Assembly (NCBI GenBank): GCA_029204225.1
Contig: CM055107.1
Span: 1,973,218 to 2,037,217 of the forward strand
DNA: 64,000 bases
Origin: Diphasiastrum complanatum
Lineage: Eukaryota; Streptophyta; Lycopodiopsida; Lycopodiales; Lycopodiaceae
Direction of reading: 5' to 3'
This document shows positions 1-13,099 of the stretch, in pieces. A program made the position numbers and the translations under genes. How positions within the stretch are numbered: the first letter of the stretch is position 1; each line of letters opens with the position of its first letter. The notes under the pieces were generated by a model. It was not told the origin of the DNA and made no database searches. It was given only the letters and a program-made list of their open reading frames with translations.

Positions 1-448
1 TCTAGTAACTAGGTGTATATTAGTTCTATGTAGCTTGCTTGCTTGTGGAGCTCTTTTAGTTTCTTCTGGTCCCTAGTTCTTTAAATTCGTAATTAATTTT
101 TTTGTGCAATTCCTTTGACCATTACTACTAGTGGGACATTTTTCTTAGAGATTGAAGCCTCTTCTTTTGACAAAGTTTTCCAAATGAAGCTCTATTGATA
201 CTGGTTGATGAGCTAAGGTGGTGATCCTCATATGTAGTATCAACATATTTCCACTCTTAATTAGCCATAAATTCCTAGATGGGATGAGTATAATCTTTCA
301 TCATATTTTTTACCGTTTCGTGTGTGTAGTCACTCTGCCATCTGCCCAGTTACCTACATGGGGGCAACCACCACAAGGAGTAGAGGTTATTTTTGATCTC
401 TTACAAACTCAGATTACATGGCCATGAAGCTTTTCAAGCCTCTGTGGG
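1..448. other. AT-rich DNA, no gene recognised
   Basis: Only short open frames are present (up to 69 codons) and none carries a recognisable motif. I see no LTR end, tRNA or repeat here. Confidence 0.5.
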
Positions 449-763
449 ATGCTATATTGTAGGCCTGATATCCAAGATGAGTTAAGGCAAGTGAAAAACA
501 ATGAAGTGGTTCAGAACGTAGATATGAGCTTACTTCACATAGGTGTTGCTAAAGGTCTAAGCAAACTTGTTGTCTCAAAATCATATGACATTGGCAACTT
601 TCAAAAGTACGTGCATTATCCAAGGACATTCGGAACAAGGATAAAGCCCAACTACAACCCTAGATTTATAACAAGATCATCTTGTTGTTGTATGCTTGAT
701 GATGACCATGAACATGAACAAGCAAATACATGCAAAGAAGACAATAGAGATTCACAAAATTAA
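449..763 (+). CDS. Unrecognised 104-codon open frame
   Basis: The frame starts with an ATG and ends at TAA. The product is mixed hydrophilic, with a Cys triplet followed by an acidic, His-containing stretch (DDDHEHEQ) near the C terminus. I do not recognise a family. A related-looking reading without a start lies just upstream (about 409-448), so this could be the end of a longer broken gene or of an exon. It may also be chance in AT-rich DNA. There is no regulatory sequence I can point to. Confidence 0.2.
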   Translation: MLYCRPDIQDELRQVKNNEVVQNVDMSLLHIGVAKGLSKLVVSKSYDIGNFQKYVHYPRTFGTRIKPNYNPRFITRSSCCCMLDDDHEHEQANTCKEDNRDSQN

Positions 764-1429
764 TAGACTTGCATCAAGATGAAGAAATATATATGATAGT
801 TTGCTATTTTGGTGGAAAGGCATACGAAAAAGTAGTATGTAATACATGCAAAGTATTTAGAGCAATCACATTTGTTTTCGGACTGGGTGTTTTTTAGATG
901 ACCTAGGTTAGCCTAAATCTGCTATTTTATGTCAACCTTCAAATTATCAAAGAAAAAAAAGGGGTAAAAATTGTATTTTGACAATACATGATAACCAAAA
1001 AAATTACAAATTGCATGAAACTATGATAAGACAAAATGAAACAAGAGATAAAGACTATATATACATGATTTTTGAGGATCCCAACTCCATAGAAAATCCC
1101 AGGCAAGGGAGGTTTGGTTGTGAGATCAAATATCGCCTAGTGGGCAGAAGAAGACGATTCAAGAAGGCGAAAGCTCACCCGGAAAAACAAAAGGCTACTT
1201 AGTCGAAAATTCGCTGCTGACTCAAATCTTGAGTGAAAAAACACTATTTGTGTGTCAGATTTGTGCCTATGCATGGGGTAGGAGGATGCACCCATCCTCT
1301 CACATGAACATTTTTTAGTTAAAAAATGTGGAATAGAATCTTTTTAGCATGGAGCATGATGCATGACATATTATCCATCCATTTGGTAGGGCCCCCCAAA
1401 ACTTTCATGGTGAAAGGTGTTAAACAAAA
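764..1429. other. AT-rich DNA, no gene recognised
   Basis: A 74-codon frame (978-1202) ends in a very basic tail (GRRRRFKKAKAHPEKQK), but it has no recognised domain and is probably chance. Around 1270-1310 there is a small imperfect repeat of the type GCATGGGGTAGGAGGATGCA. Nothing else is supported. Confidence 0.4.
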
Positions 1430-2518
<1,089 letters not shown>

Positions 2519-2526
2519 CCTCAAAT

Positions 2527-3305
2527 TTAGCTTGATACAACTATGGTACATCTATCTACAACTCCAAGAGTTGATCTTAAGTTTATGAATGAATCTTTAG
2601 GCAAATATTTAGTAAGAATATCAGCTATGCAATTTGAAGATGGCACGGGTTGGAGCTGGATCTCTTTTGCTTGCATCTTCTCCCTCACAAAATGATGATA
2701 AATCTCGATATGCTTGTTCATAGCGGATTTGTTGCAAGTTGTTGAGCTGATTGGTTATCACAATAGATCAATGGTACCTACATGGCCTCCATGACATGAA
2801 GCTCCACCACTAGCCTTTTGACCCACAATATTTCCTTTGTTGTGGAAGTGAATGCTTTATACTCAAATTCAGTTGAAGATAGTGAAATAGTATCTTGCTT
2901 TTTGGAAAGCCAAGACACCACTCCATTACAAAGAAAGGTCGCAAATGTACTAATGGATTTTCTATTCACTTTGTCACTTGTAAAACCTGAATCCAAGAAT
3001 GTTAGTCCCTTGATTTTTAAACTATGCAAAATTTCTAGTGGCCGAGATGTACCTAAGAAGTCTTTTGTCCATTTTCCAATGAGAAACAAGTGGAATTTGT
3101 ATAAATTGGTTTAATCTTCCTACAACTAAGATCAGGTCTAGTTATAGTCAACTAGATCAGGGAGCCTATAAGCTTTCTATAGAGTGTGATGTTCTCAAAG
3201 GATGCTTCATCATCACTTATAGATGCTTTTACATGTTGCTCCATAGGTGTCTCTATGCCTTTACAATTCTTTATTCCAAATATTTCTATTTGACTCAAAT
3301 AAAAT
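2527..3305 (-). pseudogene. Ty1/copia pol fragment (RT end and RNase H)
   Basis: Minus-strand reading frames give the C-terminal end of a copia polyprotein. One part (2778-3089) contains the RNase H core signature VSWLSKKQDTISLSSTE followed by a KEILWVKRLVVELH segment. The other (2527-2721) contains the tail NKHIEIYHHFVREKMQAKEI and a SNCIADILTKYLPKDSF block. Nucleotide similarity to copia element B (27.2-28.0 kb) continues to about 3305 and then stops, so the 5' part is deleted. The pieces lie in different frames with stops, so it is not functional. It would have encoded replication enzymes acting in virus-like particles. Confidence 0.85.
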
Positions 3306-6300
3306 CTAAGTACAATGGATCTGAATATTATGATAAACTACATGCACTTCAATTTTTTTTGAATCAATGCATATGTTGGGTATGTCGTAAAATCACATGT
3401 GGGCGTGAGCGGCAACAGAAGCTCGAGGATTGGAGCGCGACATGTAGGAACATGCCACCTATAGATCCGCTGCTACACCACTGGTCACCAAATCAGGACC
3501 TCAACCATGGCCTGCACCTGTAACCAAGATGCCCTCACGTGCAAGCATATCCAACTATCCAATAAGTCCTAAAAGTTGCCCCATGCTCCAAGCACAAGAG
3601 TCTACCAAGGACTCAATGAATGAATGTACACAAATCTCACCATAGACTATACCTAAGTAGCTCGCCCACCTCCCAAAGATACTGATGATGATCTGCCTAT
3701 CCTACATCCCATGTAGGTCCAACTTTCCATGCTTGACGTTGCCAACTATGATTTGACCAGTACATAGGCCTCCCACCAAGGAGCCTATCTCACCACAACT
3801 GTATCCATCATAGCGTCCAAGCCAAAGCAAATGCAAACTAGATCCACTATCGTGATGAATAACTCACCCACAATTCATAGCATATCAGGTAGGATAGCTC
3901 CAGAATCCTGTACCCTGTACCATCTGATCACCAAGGATCCATTACCCGCTGATAGCTCTCCAAGAATTTGTCCACCTGTAGTGCAACTAGACTCCAACTG
4001 GATCTAACCAAAAGCCGCATCTTGCTTACCAAATAATGATGGATAGACACAACATGTGATGCCAACCTAGGGACTACTGCACATATGACCATGCAGCTCA
4101 CCTGATCACTTGCCAAAGTATCAGCTGTCACTCCTTGAGCAACCATCTCCATCCCTGCTGGCTCACAACCATGGGCATGCTGGATCCACATCACCCCGTA
4201 ATGCACTCCATGCCCTCAGGATATGTACCACCACAGGTACACTCCATGCCACCTACCTCCAAGTAGGCATGACCCATCCCTAGGTCATCACACACGATGC
4301 ACCAGGGCTGAAGCACATCATCCATATATCAAATGACATTTCATACATGAGCAACTGTAGCATCTCCCTGAGTGCCACCCCAATGGACTCGTCATCCACA
4401 TACTATGCTCACTTGATGTCTCCAATCTTGGTCACCATCTTGCTAGACAAGAACTCCAAAGCATCACCTGCTCCACCTGGCTCCTAGCATTTGCTAGCTC
4501 TCCCTGGCTATGTGCCACCCGACACCATGCCAACGCAAGCATATCCCTGAGTCGCCGCTCACGAGATCCCAAGACTGCTGTCTCCTTGATCGTACTGAGG
4601 TATATGGCTATGAGTGACTTCCTCTAGGCTTATCCCTGATCTCACCACTTGAGAATCTGCACCATGGAAATTCCAACACATATGCCAAGTCTAGACTCCT
4701 GCAAATACAGCCAAATGCATGAAAGCTATAGTTGGCTTATCCACGCCCGTGATGGTAGATGCCTCCCCATCAATGCCAATGCCAATGACTAGCTCCCTGC
4801 TGTAATGCCAACATGTACTCCCAAATGAGCACACCATGAAGTCCTCGCCATCAGTGTCTCCTGCAGTAGATCGCTCGCAAAACACTCATCATAGTGTTTG
4901 CCCTTCGATCACACCCTGTGCGATCTCCATCAGCTCTCCAACCTAGAGTTGGCTCTCAAAGCTTCACGCTTTGCCCATTTGCATTTGCAGCTTCCTGATT
5001 CCATCATGAATCCCACCTATAAGTCTTGTCCATGCCAATGACTCAAGTCCAATATGAAATAGCTGCCCCCTGATGACCATCCCATGTCATCCTACAATTT
5101 TATCCCTACATGTATCCCAATGCCATCCCTGATCACAAAAATCTGAGCATCTACCCTGTAGTGCCCACCTGTATTCCCCCAAGCTAGCTCCTAGCTGCTC
5201 TTGTGAATGGTTCCAAACCAGTCCCTGAGAATACACTGAGATGTGAACTCCAAAGCCACCATCGAATCTCTCACATGACTGTGCATGCCAATATCCCTCC
5301 AAATTAACCTATAAGATCTTCCATGGCCCAAACCAAATGATCTACACCTTGTCATCACTGAAATTTGCATCCCTGATGCAATATTGATATGGCAAATTGA
5401 CTTGACTTACCCAGAATAGGCAGTTGAAGTGTATCTCTTCGATGACAAACCTGATACACTGCTCCACAGCTACAATGGCTTGATCAAAATTGACTTACCG
5501 ACTGCAAAATTGCAAAATCATCACACTCACCACTCGCCAAGAGCATCCAAAGTGTGATTATCGACCCGTTCTTCATCCTCTGTGTGCCCCACACACATCT
5601 CGTCCAATGCAAGTCCGCTATCTTGCCCAATGGCTTCCAATTGGCACCACTTCGCACTTCCATCACCTGTGACCACCAATATGTGTGTACCTCCAAGCTA
5701 GCCCATATTTCCCTCCAAACGAGAAATTTTCAAGCTACAGATGCATGTGTCAATGCAGCTATCACCTAACTTGACAATGCCACTGCCGATCATGCCTGTG
5801 AGAGCGTTCCCCCAAAATGCACTTGACGTTGGTTGGTTCTAACTCCAAAAGTTGAACCCGATCACAAGAATTTTTCACCTGTAATCGACATATCATGCCT
5901 ACCTCTTGCCTGCGATTGCTTGCCCTCTCAAAATTGTCGCCAATGATGAGTAGTCACGCCGCCAAACTGCACTTCCGTCGCCAAAACTAGCTTTCTCCAC
6001 ACAATTCTGCTACCATTCACCCCCATACTGCATTTATCGCCTCCAAACGCCTTGTTACCCTATCAAGAATAAGTAATAATGATTTTGAAGCGATAATGCC
6101 TCATTGTACTGCCCTGTAGCAGGTTTCACCAGCCAAAAATTTCCTCAAATTTGGCTCTACGGTACCCAAATAGCGAATGTAGCCCATCACTAGGTCACTC
6201 GCACTCCGCTTGATAGAATGGTGACAAAAACACCCCAAAATGCATTTCTCCCTGCTATGTGACGTCGCTCTGTCCACTGGCTTTGAGCAACCAGTTTCGG

Positions 6301-7262
6301 AAGTCATTTTGGCCCAAGGATGGCCAAAATAGGTGCTTTCTAGCCAAAGTTATCCCTTTCCAAAGGGTGACTTGAACTGTAACTTCGTAATGAAGTTTCT
6401 TAATGAAGAAATGCCCTTCTGGCATGTCGGGTCCAAATTCACATTTCAGTGTGAAAATTTTTAATGAAGAATTTTCAAGGACTGGCCTTCAACCCTTTCA
6501 GGGCTCTCTTCAAACCCATCCAAGGGTGGTCCTCCATCCGACGGCCCTTGATAAGTTCTATCAACACCATCTCGACCATCAATCTTCTCAAAGCATGATC
6601 CAACGGTCATTAGCAAATATGTGCACCAGCTCGCGTTTTTGAGCACGCTGGGTCCTTCAACCCGCTACCAGCCTCCTCGCCTTCACAACGCGCGATCTGC
6701 CCATGGCTTCTCCTCCTTTTCTCTTTCCTTTGCTTGCTAATTTCCATAGCTATGGCAACTCCAAAAGATCTGATCCAATGCTTTTCTGGCGTGCGGCAGC
6801 CTACGGCCTCCTACAAATTTCTTCGAGCTGCTAGGGCACCCCTCTGTACCATTTTCCAGCAACCAAAAGCGTTGCCTATGGTGAAATATCCAGGCTTTTT
6901 CCTCTTCAAACCTTAGCCTTCATAAACCATCCATGGCTTCAAAGCAAACTGCTCCTTCTTTAGATTATGGCTAACTGTGGCCTCCTAGCCACACCTTGGC
7001 AGCACCAGGGCGCCCTACTGCATGATTTTACAACATCAAAAAAGGCTTCCTATAGAGAAAGATCTATGCTTTTCACTCTGTAAACCCCGATTTCCAAACC
7101 ACAACTCTGAGAGAGGATTTCTTGGGCATTTCTCAGTATTTTACTGAGATTTCACTTGCAGCCACCACCATCAATGAGGTTGCCCTACCTCTGGCTTTCT
7201 GATCTAATTTACAACATTCAAATTGGTGCAACATCGACTTCAAACAGACTGATTTTCTGAGA
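3306..7262. other. C-rich stretch without recognisable genes
   Basis: From about 3370 the base composition changes abruptly from AT-rich to roughly even, with the plus strand C-rich and full of CCATGCC/CCAACTA-like words, until about 6300. Minus-strand open frames of 64-92 codons occur (3928-4206, 4691-4885, 5087-5302, 5484-5696) but none matches a family I know. They could be the decayed interior of a large retrotransposon derivative. At 6703 a short ATG frame (43 codons) resembles a plant start context but stops quickly. No LTR pair, RT or transposase motif is visible. Confidence 0.35.
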
Positions 7263-7277
7263 AATCCTGAGTGGACC

Positions 7278-7818
<541 letters not shown>

Positions 7819-7848
7819 CCCACCAGGAAACAAATGATGAATAAGAGT

Positions 7849-7982
7849 GTGTGTGGGTAAAGGATAATTTGAATTTGGAGTGAGCCCCTTAGATGCATGT
7901 ATGGGAAAAAGCATGCATGGCCCTCCTCACCATGCATGCATCTAAGGTGCCCACTCCAAATTACCCTTTATCCACACACATA
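7849..7982. repeat. Central imperfect palindrome of the foldback element
   Basis: Arm 7849-7905 and arm 7930-7982 are reverse complements apart from a 6-base insertion and a few substitutions. Shared words are GTGTGTGG.TAAAGG, TAATTT, GGAGTG and CCTTAGATGCATG. The loop is about 24 bases. It could fold as a hairpin or be a small MITE-like insertion. It has no coding capacity. Confidence 0.8.
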
Positions 7983-7992
7983 GTGTTTTGAA

Positions 7993-8183
7993 GGGCATGT
8001 ACATATTTTCATGGTGAAATCTGTTAAACAAAAGGGACTTTAATTATCAAGGATTTCACTAAATTGAAGGGCGCTCTAAGGATTTTTTAAATTATCAGAC
8101 TTTCCACGAGAAAGGCTGTACATTTTTGTGGAGGATAAATCAATTGTGAAGGGCTGAGAAGGCTTCAAAATGCAGGCCTAGTG

Positions 8184-8185
<2 letters not shown>
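7993..8185 (+). repeat. Dispersed repeat preceding a CT run, copy 2
   Basis: Counterpart of 1430-1688, with the same order of blocks leading into a CT run. It lies only on the right side of the foldback core, with no reverse copy on the left, so it predates or interrupted the inverted duplication. Confidence 0.6.

Positions 8186-8242
<57 letters not shown>
8186..8242. repeat. (CT)n microsatellite, 57 bases
   Basis: Uninterrupted CT run at the inner end of the right foldback arm, continuing directly from dispersed-repeat copy 2. Confidence 0.95.
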
Positions 8243-8244
<2 letters not shown>

Positions 8245-8474
8245 TCAAGTCTGCATGGCAGACCTACGTGGCATAACTTAGTTGTCTTGTCACACAAGAT
8301 TGTCTCAAGCCTATGTGGTAGACTGCAACATGCCTGCATGGTAGATATCAAGCCAATGTCATGCCTATATGACCTGCCACGCAAGCCTATAATAGGCCTA
8401 CGTGGCTTGCTAGAGTCCCAAGTCTGCGTGGTTTGTCTCACGACATGCATACATGGCTTCTCTAGGTCCACTCA

Positions 8475-8869
8475 AGCCTACATGGTAGAGCTTGGTTGGC
8501 TTGAGCCTTGGCATTTTGCGAGTAAGTCACTTGCGAGTTTTGCGAGTTTTGGTTTCGACAAGCTATTAAAAAAAGAAGGCTCGTGGTGTGCTATGTTTTC
8601 TATTGCACTACAATTAGCATCATGCGCAAAATGCCACCCAACATGTCTTGAATTCACGATCACGTGTTTAGGATCAAAATATACAAGTAAACTTCTTTCA
8701 TCATGCTAAAATGTAACATATGGACGAGCTGAATGCCATAAGTTAAAAATTGCAAGTAACTAACACCGGCAATAGCATAATGACTAATATTCCAAACTAG
8801 GTCAAGAAATACATTTAAACTCAATGACTCACAATAATAGTGTTCCAGTTTTTCATCACACAAGACTCA
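8475..8869. other. Non-coding; short inverted repeat and TTGCGAGT words
   Basis: An 11-base perfect inverted repeat (GGCATTTTGCG at 8510-8520, CGCAAAATGCC at 8625-8635) flanks a region with three TTGCGAGT-like words (8515-8550). No reading frame of interest was seen. This may be the downstream flank or terminal region of the transposase gene that follows on the minus strand. Confidence 0.35.
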
Positions 8870-11800
8870 GAGCTTGTTAGAGATGTGGTACATTTCTCTC
8901 TCTAAATAATACTTGAAATAACTCAGAAATAGTGAGATGTGGTTGATGCATAACCATGTTGTTGTCAATGTCCAGCCCCAAAACAACAATGTAGATAAAG
9001 TACATATGCTTGCAAGGTGTAAATTTTCCTCTCGTTGTGCCTCTCACGAAATCAAGTGCAGTTTGGAGATTCTTGGATTGTAACCACATATATGTTTCCA
9101 TTTGAATTTGTTGCGAAACTTTGCACATGAAAAGAAACTTCTCGATTTTTAACCTTCACATCCTCCTTAACAATGCATGCCCTCATTTCGATAGCTCTTG
9201 CAATTCTCTCCTTTGCAGCAATAGAAATTGAGTGCCTTCTTCTGGGTTTTCCTTTTTGCGGAGGAGTTGCAAATTCTTCCATGTGTGGGCCTGTTTGTTG
9301 CCCATCAAATGGGCATGGTGTTCTAGTTTCATGTTTTTCCATACACTCCAACATGTAGCCACCCTTATTCAGCATGTCTACCTCATCTTGGCTAAGGGAT
9401 GTTCCAATGCTTACACACCATCTACCTTCATTTTTGAAGGGTTCCATCAATATATTTTTATTCAGCTGTCACGTATGAGTGATATCAATAGGACAGAACC
9501 ACATATATTGCATTGTTTCACCGCTATTATATTGACGTCTACCAAAAAAACTAGGAGCAACAATGGTTTATGTTGCTTTCTCTGTTATCAACAAAATACC
9601 ACATTTCTTTCTACCATCTAGCATGCCCATACAAGTTATTTTATTGCCACTTGGTATGCGTCAGATAGCCCACATGGTCTTGTGAATCTCTCTTTCTGCA
9701 ATAGCACTTGCAAGTTGCATATGTCGTTTGATGATGCATTCACGATGAGGCCTTCCAATTGAGTTGTGCTTTGTCTCGGCACATTCACATACACAATATC
9801 GGGCTTGTGGGAGATATTGACATAATCCTTTGTCCAATTAGCCACATGGCGTTTTTTGGGAACACTCTTCTCATTGCCACTCAGAGTGGAAGAACCAGAA
9901 GACAATGATGCAAAATCAATAGCATCATGCACAAGATTGACAAATGGTTGCCCTTGCATGGCAGATGCTTTATTGGACGTTACTCTACTGATCAACTTTT
10001 CAAGGCTAGGCCCTATTCCTATGCGTTGACCTTTAGTGTAGGAAGCATATCGAGCACTTTGCAAAATGGCGTTGACTAGATCACCCACACATGCATCGTA
10101 GAGAGACAATCATGAATGATAGGCCTCAGCAACAAGCCAGCTACCATGTCGAGATTCTGAACTAACTGTGGGCATATGGACAATATCATTGTCCTCAACC
10201 ACCTGTCAATCAATGAGCACAAATTATGATCTCAGAGAAAATTACAAACAATGAAATAAAAACATATAGCAAAATCCTGCACACTCTCACCACATCCATG
10301 TATCTTCCCCAATGAGAATATCTTATGTGCCACCAAGATAGCCACCATTCCAATGCTGGTATTTGGCTAGAATATGCACCTCTTGATCGCCAGAAGGCCC
10401 TCACTATGTTGTACTTTGCATTGGCATTAGTCATGTCCACCGCTAGTCTCCAAGCCTCTCATAGAGAAATATGTTTACCTCGTTTGTCTTGTATGATGCA
10501 TTGTATGTTTCTTCAAACTATCTTTAAAATGAAAAAGACAAGACCACTCACGTCCCTCCATGGGCACATCATCTCCGCTACCATAGATCCTCCTGACAGC
10601 TGCCCAATTGGCACCTGCTTCATCTGCCATAAACCCTCTAAATTGTACTGATTCCAAACCATGTTTTTGCATGACAACATTCAGCATTTTCCAGAACTTA
10701 ACTTGTGCCTTTGTGTCTTCCACCTTCATCTCACAAATAGCTATAGTTTGCAAGCTTTGTATACCACACAAGGAAGTTCCAATTCTTAGTTAGATAGTAA
10801 TTGGTTAGAATTATATGAAAAGAATTCGTCCAATGGAATATACAGACCTGGGATCATAAACATGGGCTGCCATTGTGGTCCAGCCACGTATTCTTTTAAC
10901 ATGATCAAAACATATCCATGAGTGTTCCAGCGCACCACCCTTCTGCATTTGTTTGACAATAGTCACACCCGAAGCCGGCCCAACATGAGACATCTTGAAG
11001 ATAAAACATTTTTCATTATCGATATCTGAAACCTGCCCAGGGAACAAGGATCCTTAGAAATAGTCATATTTACACTTCTCTTTAAGTTTCAGAATGGAAT
11101 CCACATAATCCATGTTGGGTTGATTGTTGGTTTCGAAGTCATCTATCCACTTTCTCAACCTGACACTATCCAGTGAACCATTCATTAGCACACAACAGAA
11201 GATGCAAAACGTATGTAAAAAAAAACCGCTAATGAAAACAATCCAGGTAGATAAATTTTTCTATACCACTTTCTTTGATTCGTCAGGGGTTGTAATTGGT
11301 CCAACTTAGCTGAAAATTTATCAGCATCTAACATCTCAATCGTAGAGCCATTTTCAGAGAGCAGCTGATTCATTATTAACTCCTTTGCAACATCTTTTTC
11401 AATTTTCTTTTGTCCAACACCAGGAAATTTAGAAACTTGATCTTCAACCAAATTTCTGACAATATTTCGTGTATGCAAACATTCACCTTCAGCTACCTCA
11501 TGACAATGTGACTCTAAATGAATTGTGAGCCTTGTATATCGAACATCATGTGGTATAACATAATATATTTTGGCAGGACAAGACCCAACACATGTTGGTC
11601 TAAAACTACAATGATAACACGAAAATCCACCATGATGTTTCTGCACAGTACCAAGAGGACAATGCATGCTCAATCTTCCCTTCCATTTGGTTCTGTTTGT
11701 ATTTCCAAAAGATTGTAAATTGCTGCACAATTCGTTCTCGCATATGAAAGAGCCTCCAAAATACGACTTTCGAACATCACCAGCAAAACTAGAAATACTG

Positions 11801-12010
11801 GTTGTTACATAATATACCCAAGGGTGGCCATCCTTGTTCTGTTCCATTCACTCCATTGAACTGTGTTTTTCAGAAATGTTTGGCAATTCATAGATGACAT
11901 CACCATCGTATCTGCCCAGAAGCTCATCCACAATGAGAATATTTTTCACTCCATTAACAAGCTTTCGTAATTTGCTGTTGATGGGAAGACTATTGATCAA
12001 GTCAAATACA
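8870..12010 (-). pseudogene. MULE-type transposase with SWIM zinc finger, disrupted
   Basis: Read 5' to 3' on the minus strand, a multi-part coding region runs from about 12,010 to 8,877. The N-terminal part (11,995-11,185) is a Cys/His-rich domain (blocks LHTRNIVRNLVEDQVSKFPG and ENELCSNLQSFG), broken by an in-frame TGA just before the ATG at 11,847. The central part carries the Mutator-like catalytic pattern: AICEMKVEDTKAQVKFW, then FMADEAGANWAAV with the second acidic residue, then CLFHFKDSLKKH (about 10,730-10,510). The C terminus (about 9,070-8,990) reads as a SWIM zinc finger (PNC, then FTPCKHMYFIYIVVLGLD) across a frameshift near 9,060. An intron at 10,203-10,290 (GTGAGA to TTGACAG on the minus strand) restores the frame between GRYMDV and VEDNDIVHMP. 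Another frameshift lies near 10,480. Function if intact would be cut-and-paste transposition. No terminal inverted repeat was identified. Confidence 0.75.
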
Positions 12011-12600
12011 TAAGTAAGCATTACTAGGTATAGTCCGTTTATGCTTATGTATGGATTTTAGCCTAGATCTCTGATAACGGCTAAAACTGAGTCGGTTAAA
12101 ATTCAGAAAGTAGCGGATTTCTTGTGTGAAATGCAAGAAATGTTACAATTAGCACGTGAAAATGTTCTAAGTGCCCAGGATTGGGTAAGACATTTTGCTA
12201 ATATGAAAAGATCGCCTCGCGAGTTTCAAGTTGGGGTTTGGGTGTAGTCTAAGGTAATGCGCATTGGGTGGCATTACAATTTGTCTGCTCGTTATAGTGG
12301 ACTATAGGAAATCTTGAAAAAGATTGGATCTTTAGCTTACCAGTATGTGTTACCAGAGGGAATCAAGACTCATCGATTACCTTGGTTCTGGTAAAGTCTA
12401 GATTCATTTGAAGACTTATCTGAAAGGATGCCTTTTGAACCTTAAAAGATGCTTGATACAAGATCCAAGCAATTGCGTAATCGGGAGGTTATTGAGCATC
12501 TGATTCGTTGGAAAGGATATTCTGAGGATGAGGATTCATGTGAACTAGAAGGTAATCTAAAGAAGAGTTTCTCGGATTTTAAGTTCTGAGGACAGAACTA
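12011..12600 (+). pseudogene. Ty3/gypsy chromovirus integrase C terminus and chromodomain
   Basis: In one main plus-strand frame with several stops I read the integrase tail: YSPFMLMYGF then PRS, then QEMLQLARENVLSAQDW, then SLAYQYVLPEGIKTHRLP (the usual RIG.VAY.L.LP block). It is followed by a chromodomain core (NREVIEHLIRWKGYSEDEDS). Chromodomains steer integration by binding chromatin marks. It begins abruptly at about 12,011, exactly where transposase similarity ends on the other strand, so one element truncated the other. At least four in-frame stops make it non-functional. Confidence 0.8.
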
Positions 12601-12616
12601 AAATAAGGGGGGAAGT
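12601..12616 (+). other. Polypurine tract of the chromovirus
   Basis: AAATAAGGGGGGAAG lies just downstream of the pol stop and two bases before the TG of the LTR. This is the standard place for the plus-strand primer of reverse transcription. Confidence 0.7.
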
Positions 12617-12617
12617 A

Positions 12618-13097
12618 TGTTATGGCCCTAATGGGAGTTTGTACCATTAGGGGTTGTCTTGGTTGCAGGGGCCAGGCCTAATCTGGATAGTAGTCGAGTA
12701 GGACCATGGGGTCATACCCGCATGCGGTATAGGCATGTGTGTTGCATCCTAGTATGGGATGGGATGTACATGCACTGTGCTTATGCATGGGTCTTGACTA
12801 TTATGGGTTAGGGGTACCTACATGCAGTGAACATGCATGGGGGATTGGCATGATCAATTAGAGTGCTTCCATATGGATTCAGTGCATGGGCAGATGGGAT
12901 TGGCTATATCTCTATATATACCTTCACCAGTGTCTATGAGGATCATTGTAGAGTCTGAGGCCGATATGTCGTCAGTCTGTGAAGTGCTCTTCTGGCTTGT
13001 CTTTCTTCTGGATTTCTCGGGGGCTAGATCGGATGGTCTAGGTTTGGTTGGGACGGTTTCGTCTACTGCAGTCATTCCTTTGTTCTAGGAAGCTCTA
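12618..13097 (+). mobile_element. Chromovirus 3' LTR
   Basis: Begins TGTTATGGCC right after the polypurine tract. It holds a TATA box (TCTATATATACC, 12,911-12,922) followed by pyrimidine-rich sequence as expected of R/U5. The far end is not fixed because the sequence runs into an oppositely oriented element at about 13,100. No partner LTR was found in the window. On the minus strand this stretch also holds an open frame (12,854-13,075), which I take as chance. Confidence 0.55.
12909..12922 (+). promoter_or_regulatory. TATA box of the chromovirus LTR
   Basis: CTATATATACC at the position expected for the LTR promoter, about 295 bases after the LTR start. Confidence 0.5.
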
Positions 13098-13099
13098 TC

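Noticed and set aside
6703-6834. Plant-like start context CCATGGCTTCTCC with a 43-codon frame
   Set aside because: It stops early and no continuation, splice site or homology could be recognised.
8510-8635. 11-base perfect inverted repeat as transposon ends
   Set aside because: Arms are short, only 104 bases apart, and no flanking duplication was seen.
12854-13075. Minus-strand 73-codon frame continuing from the protease frame
   Set aside because: It lies inside the chromovirus LTR with a plus-strand TATA box, and a stop separates it from the protease frame; likely chance.
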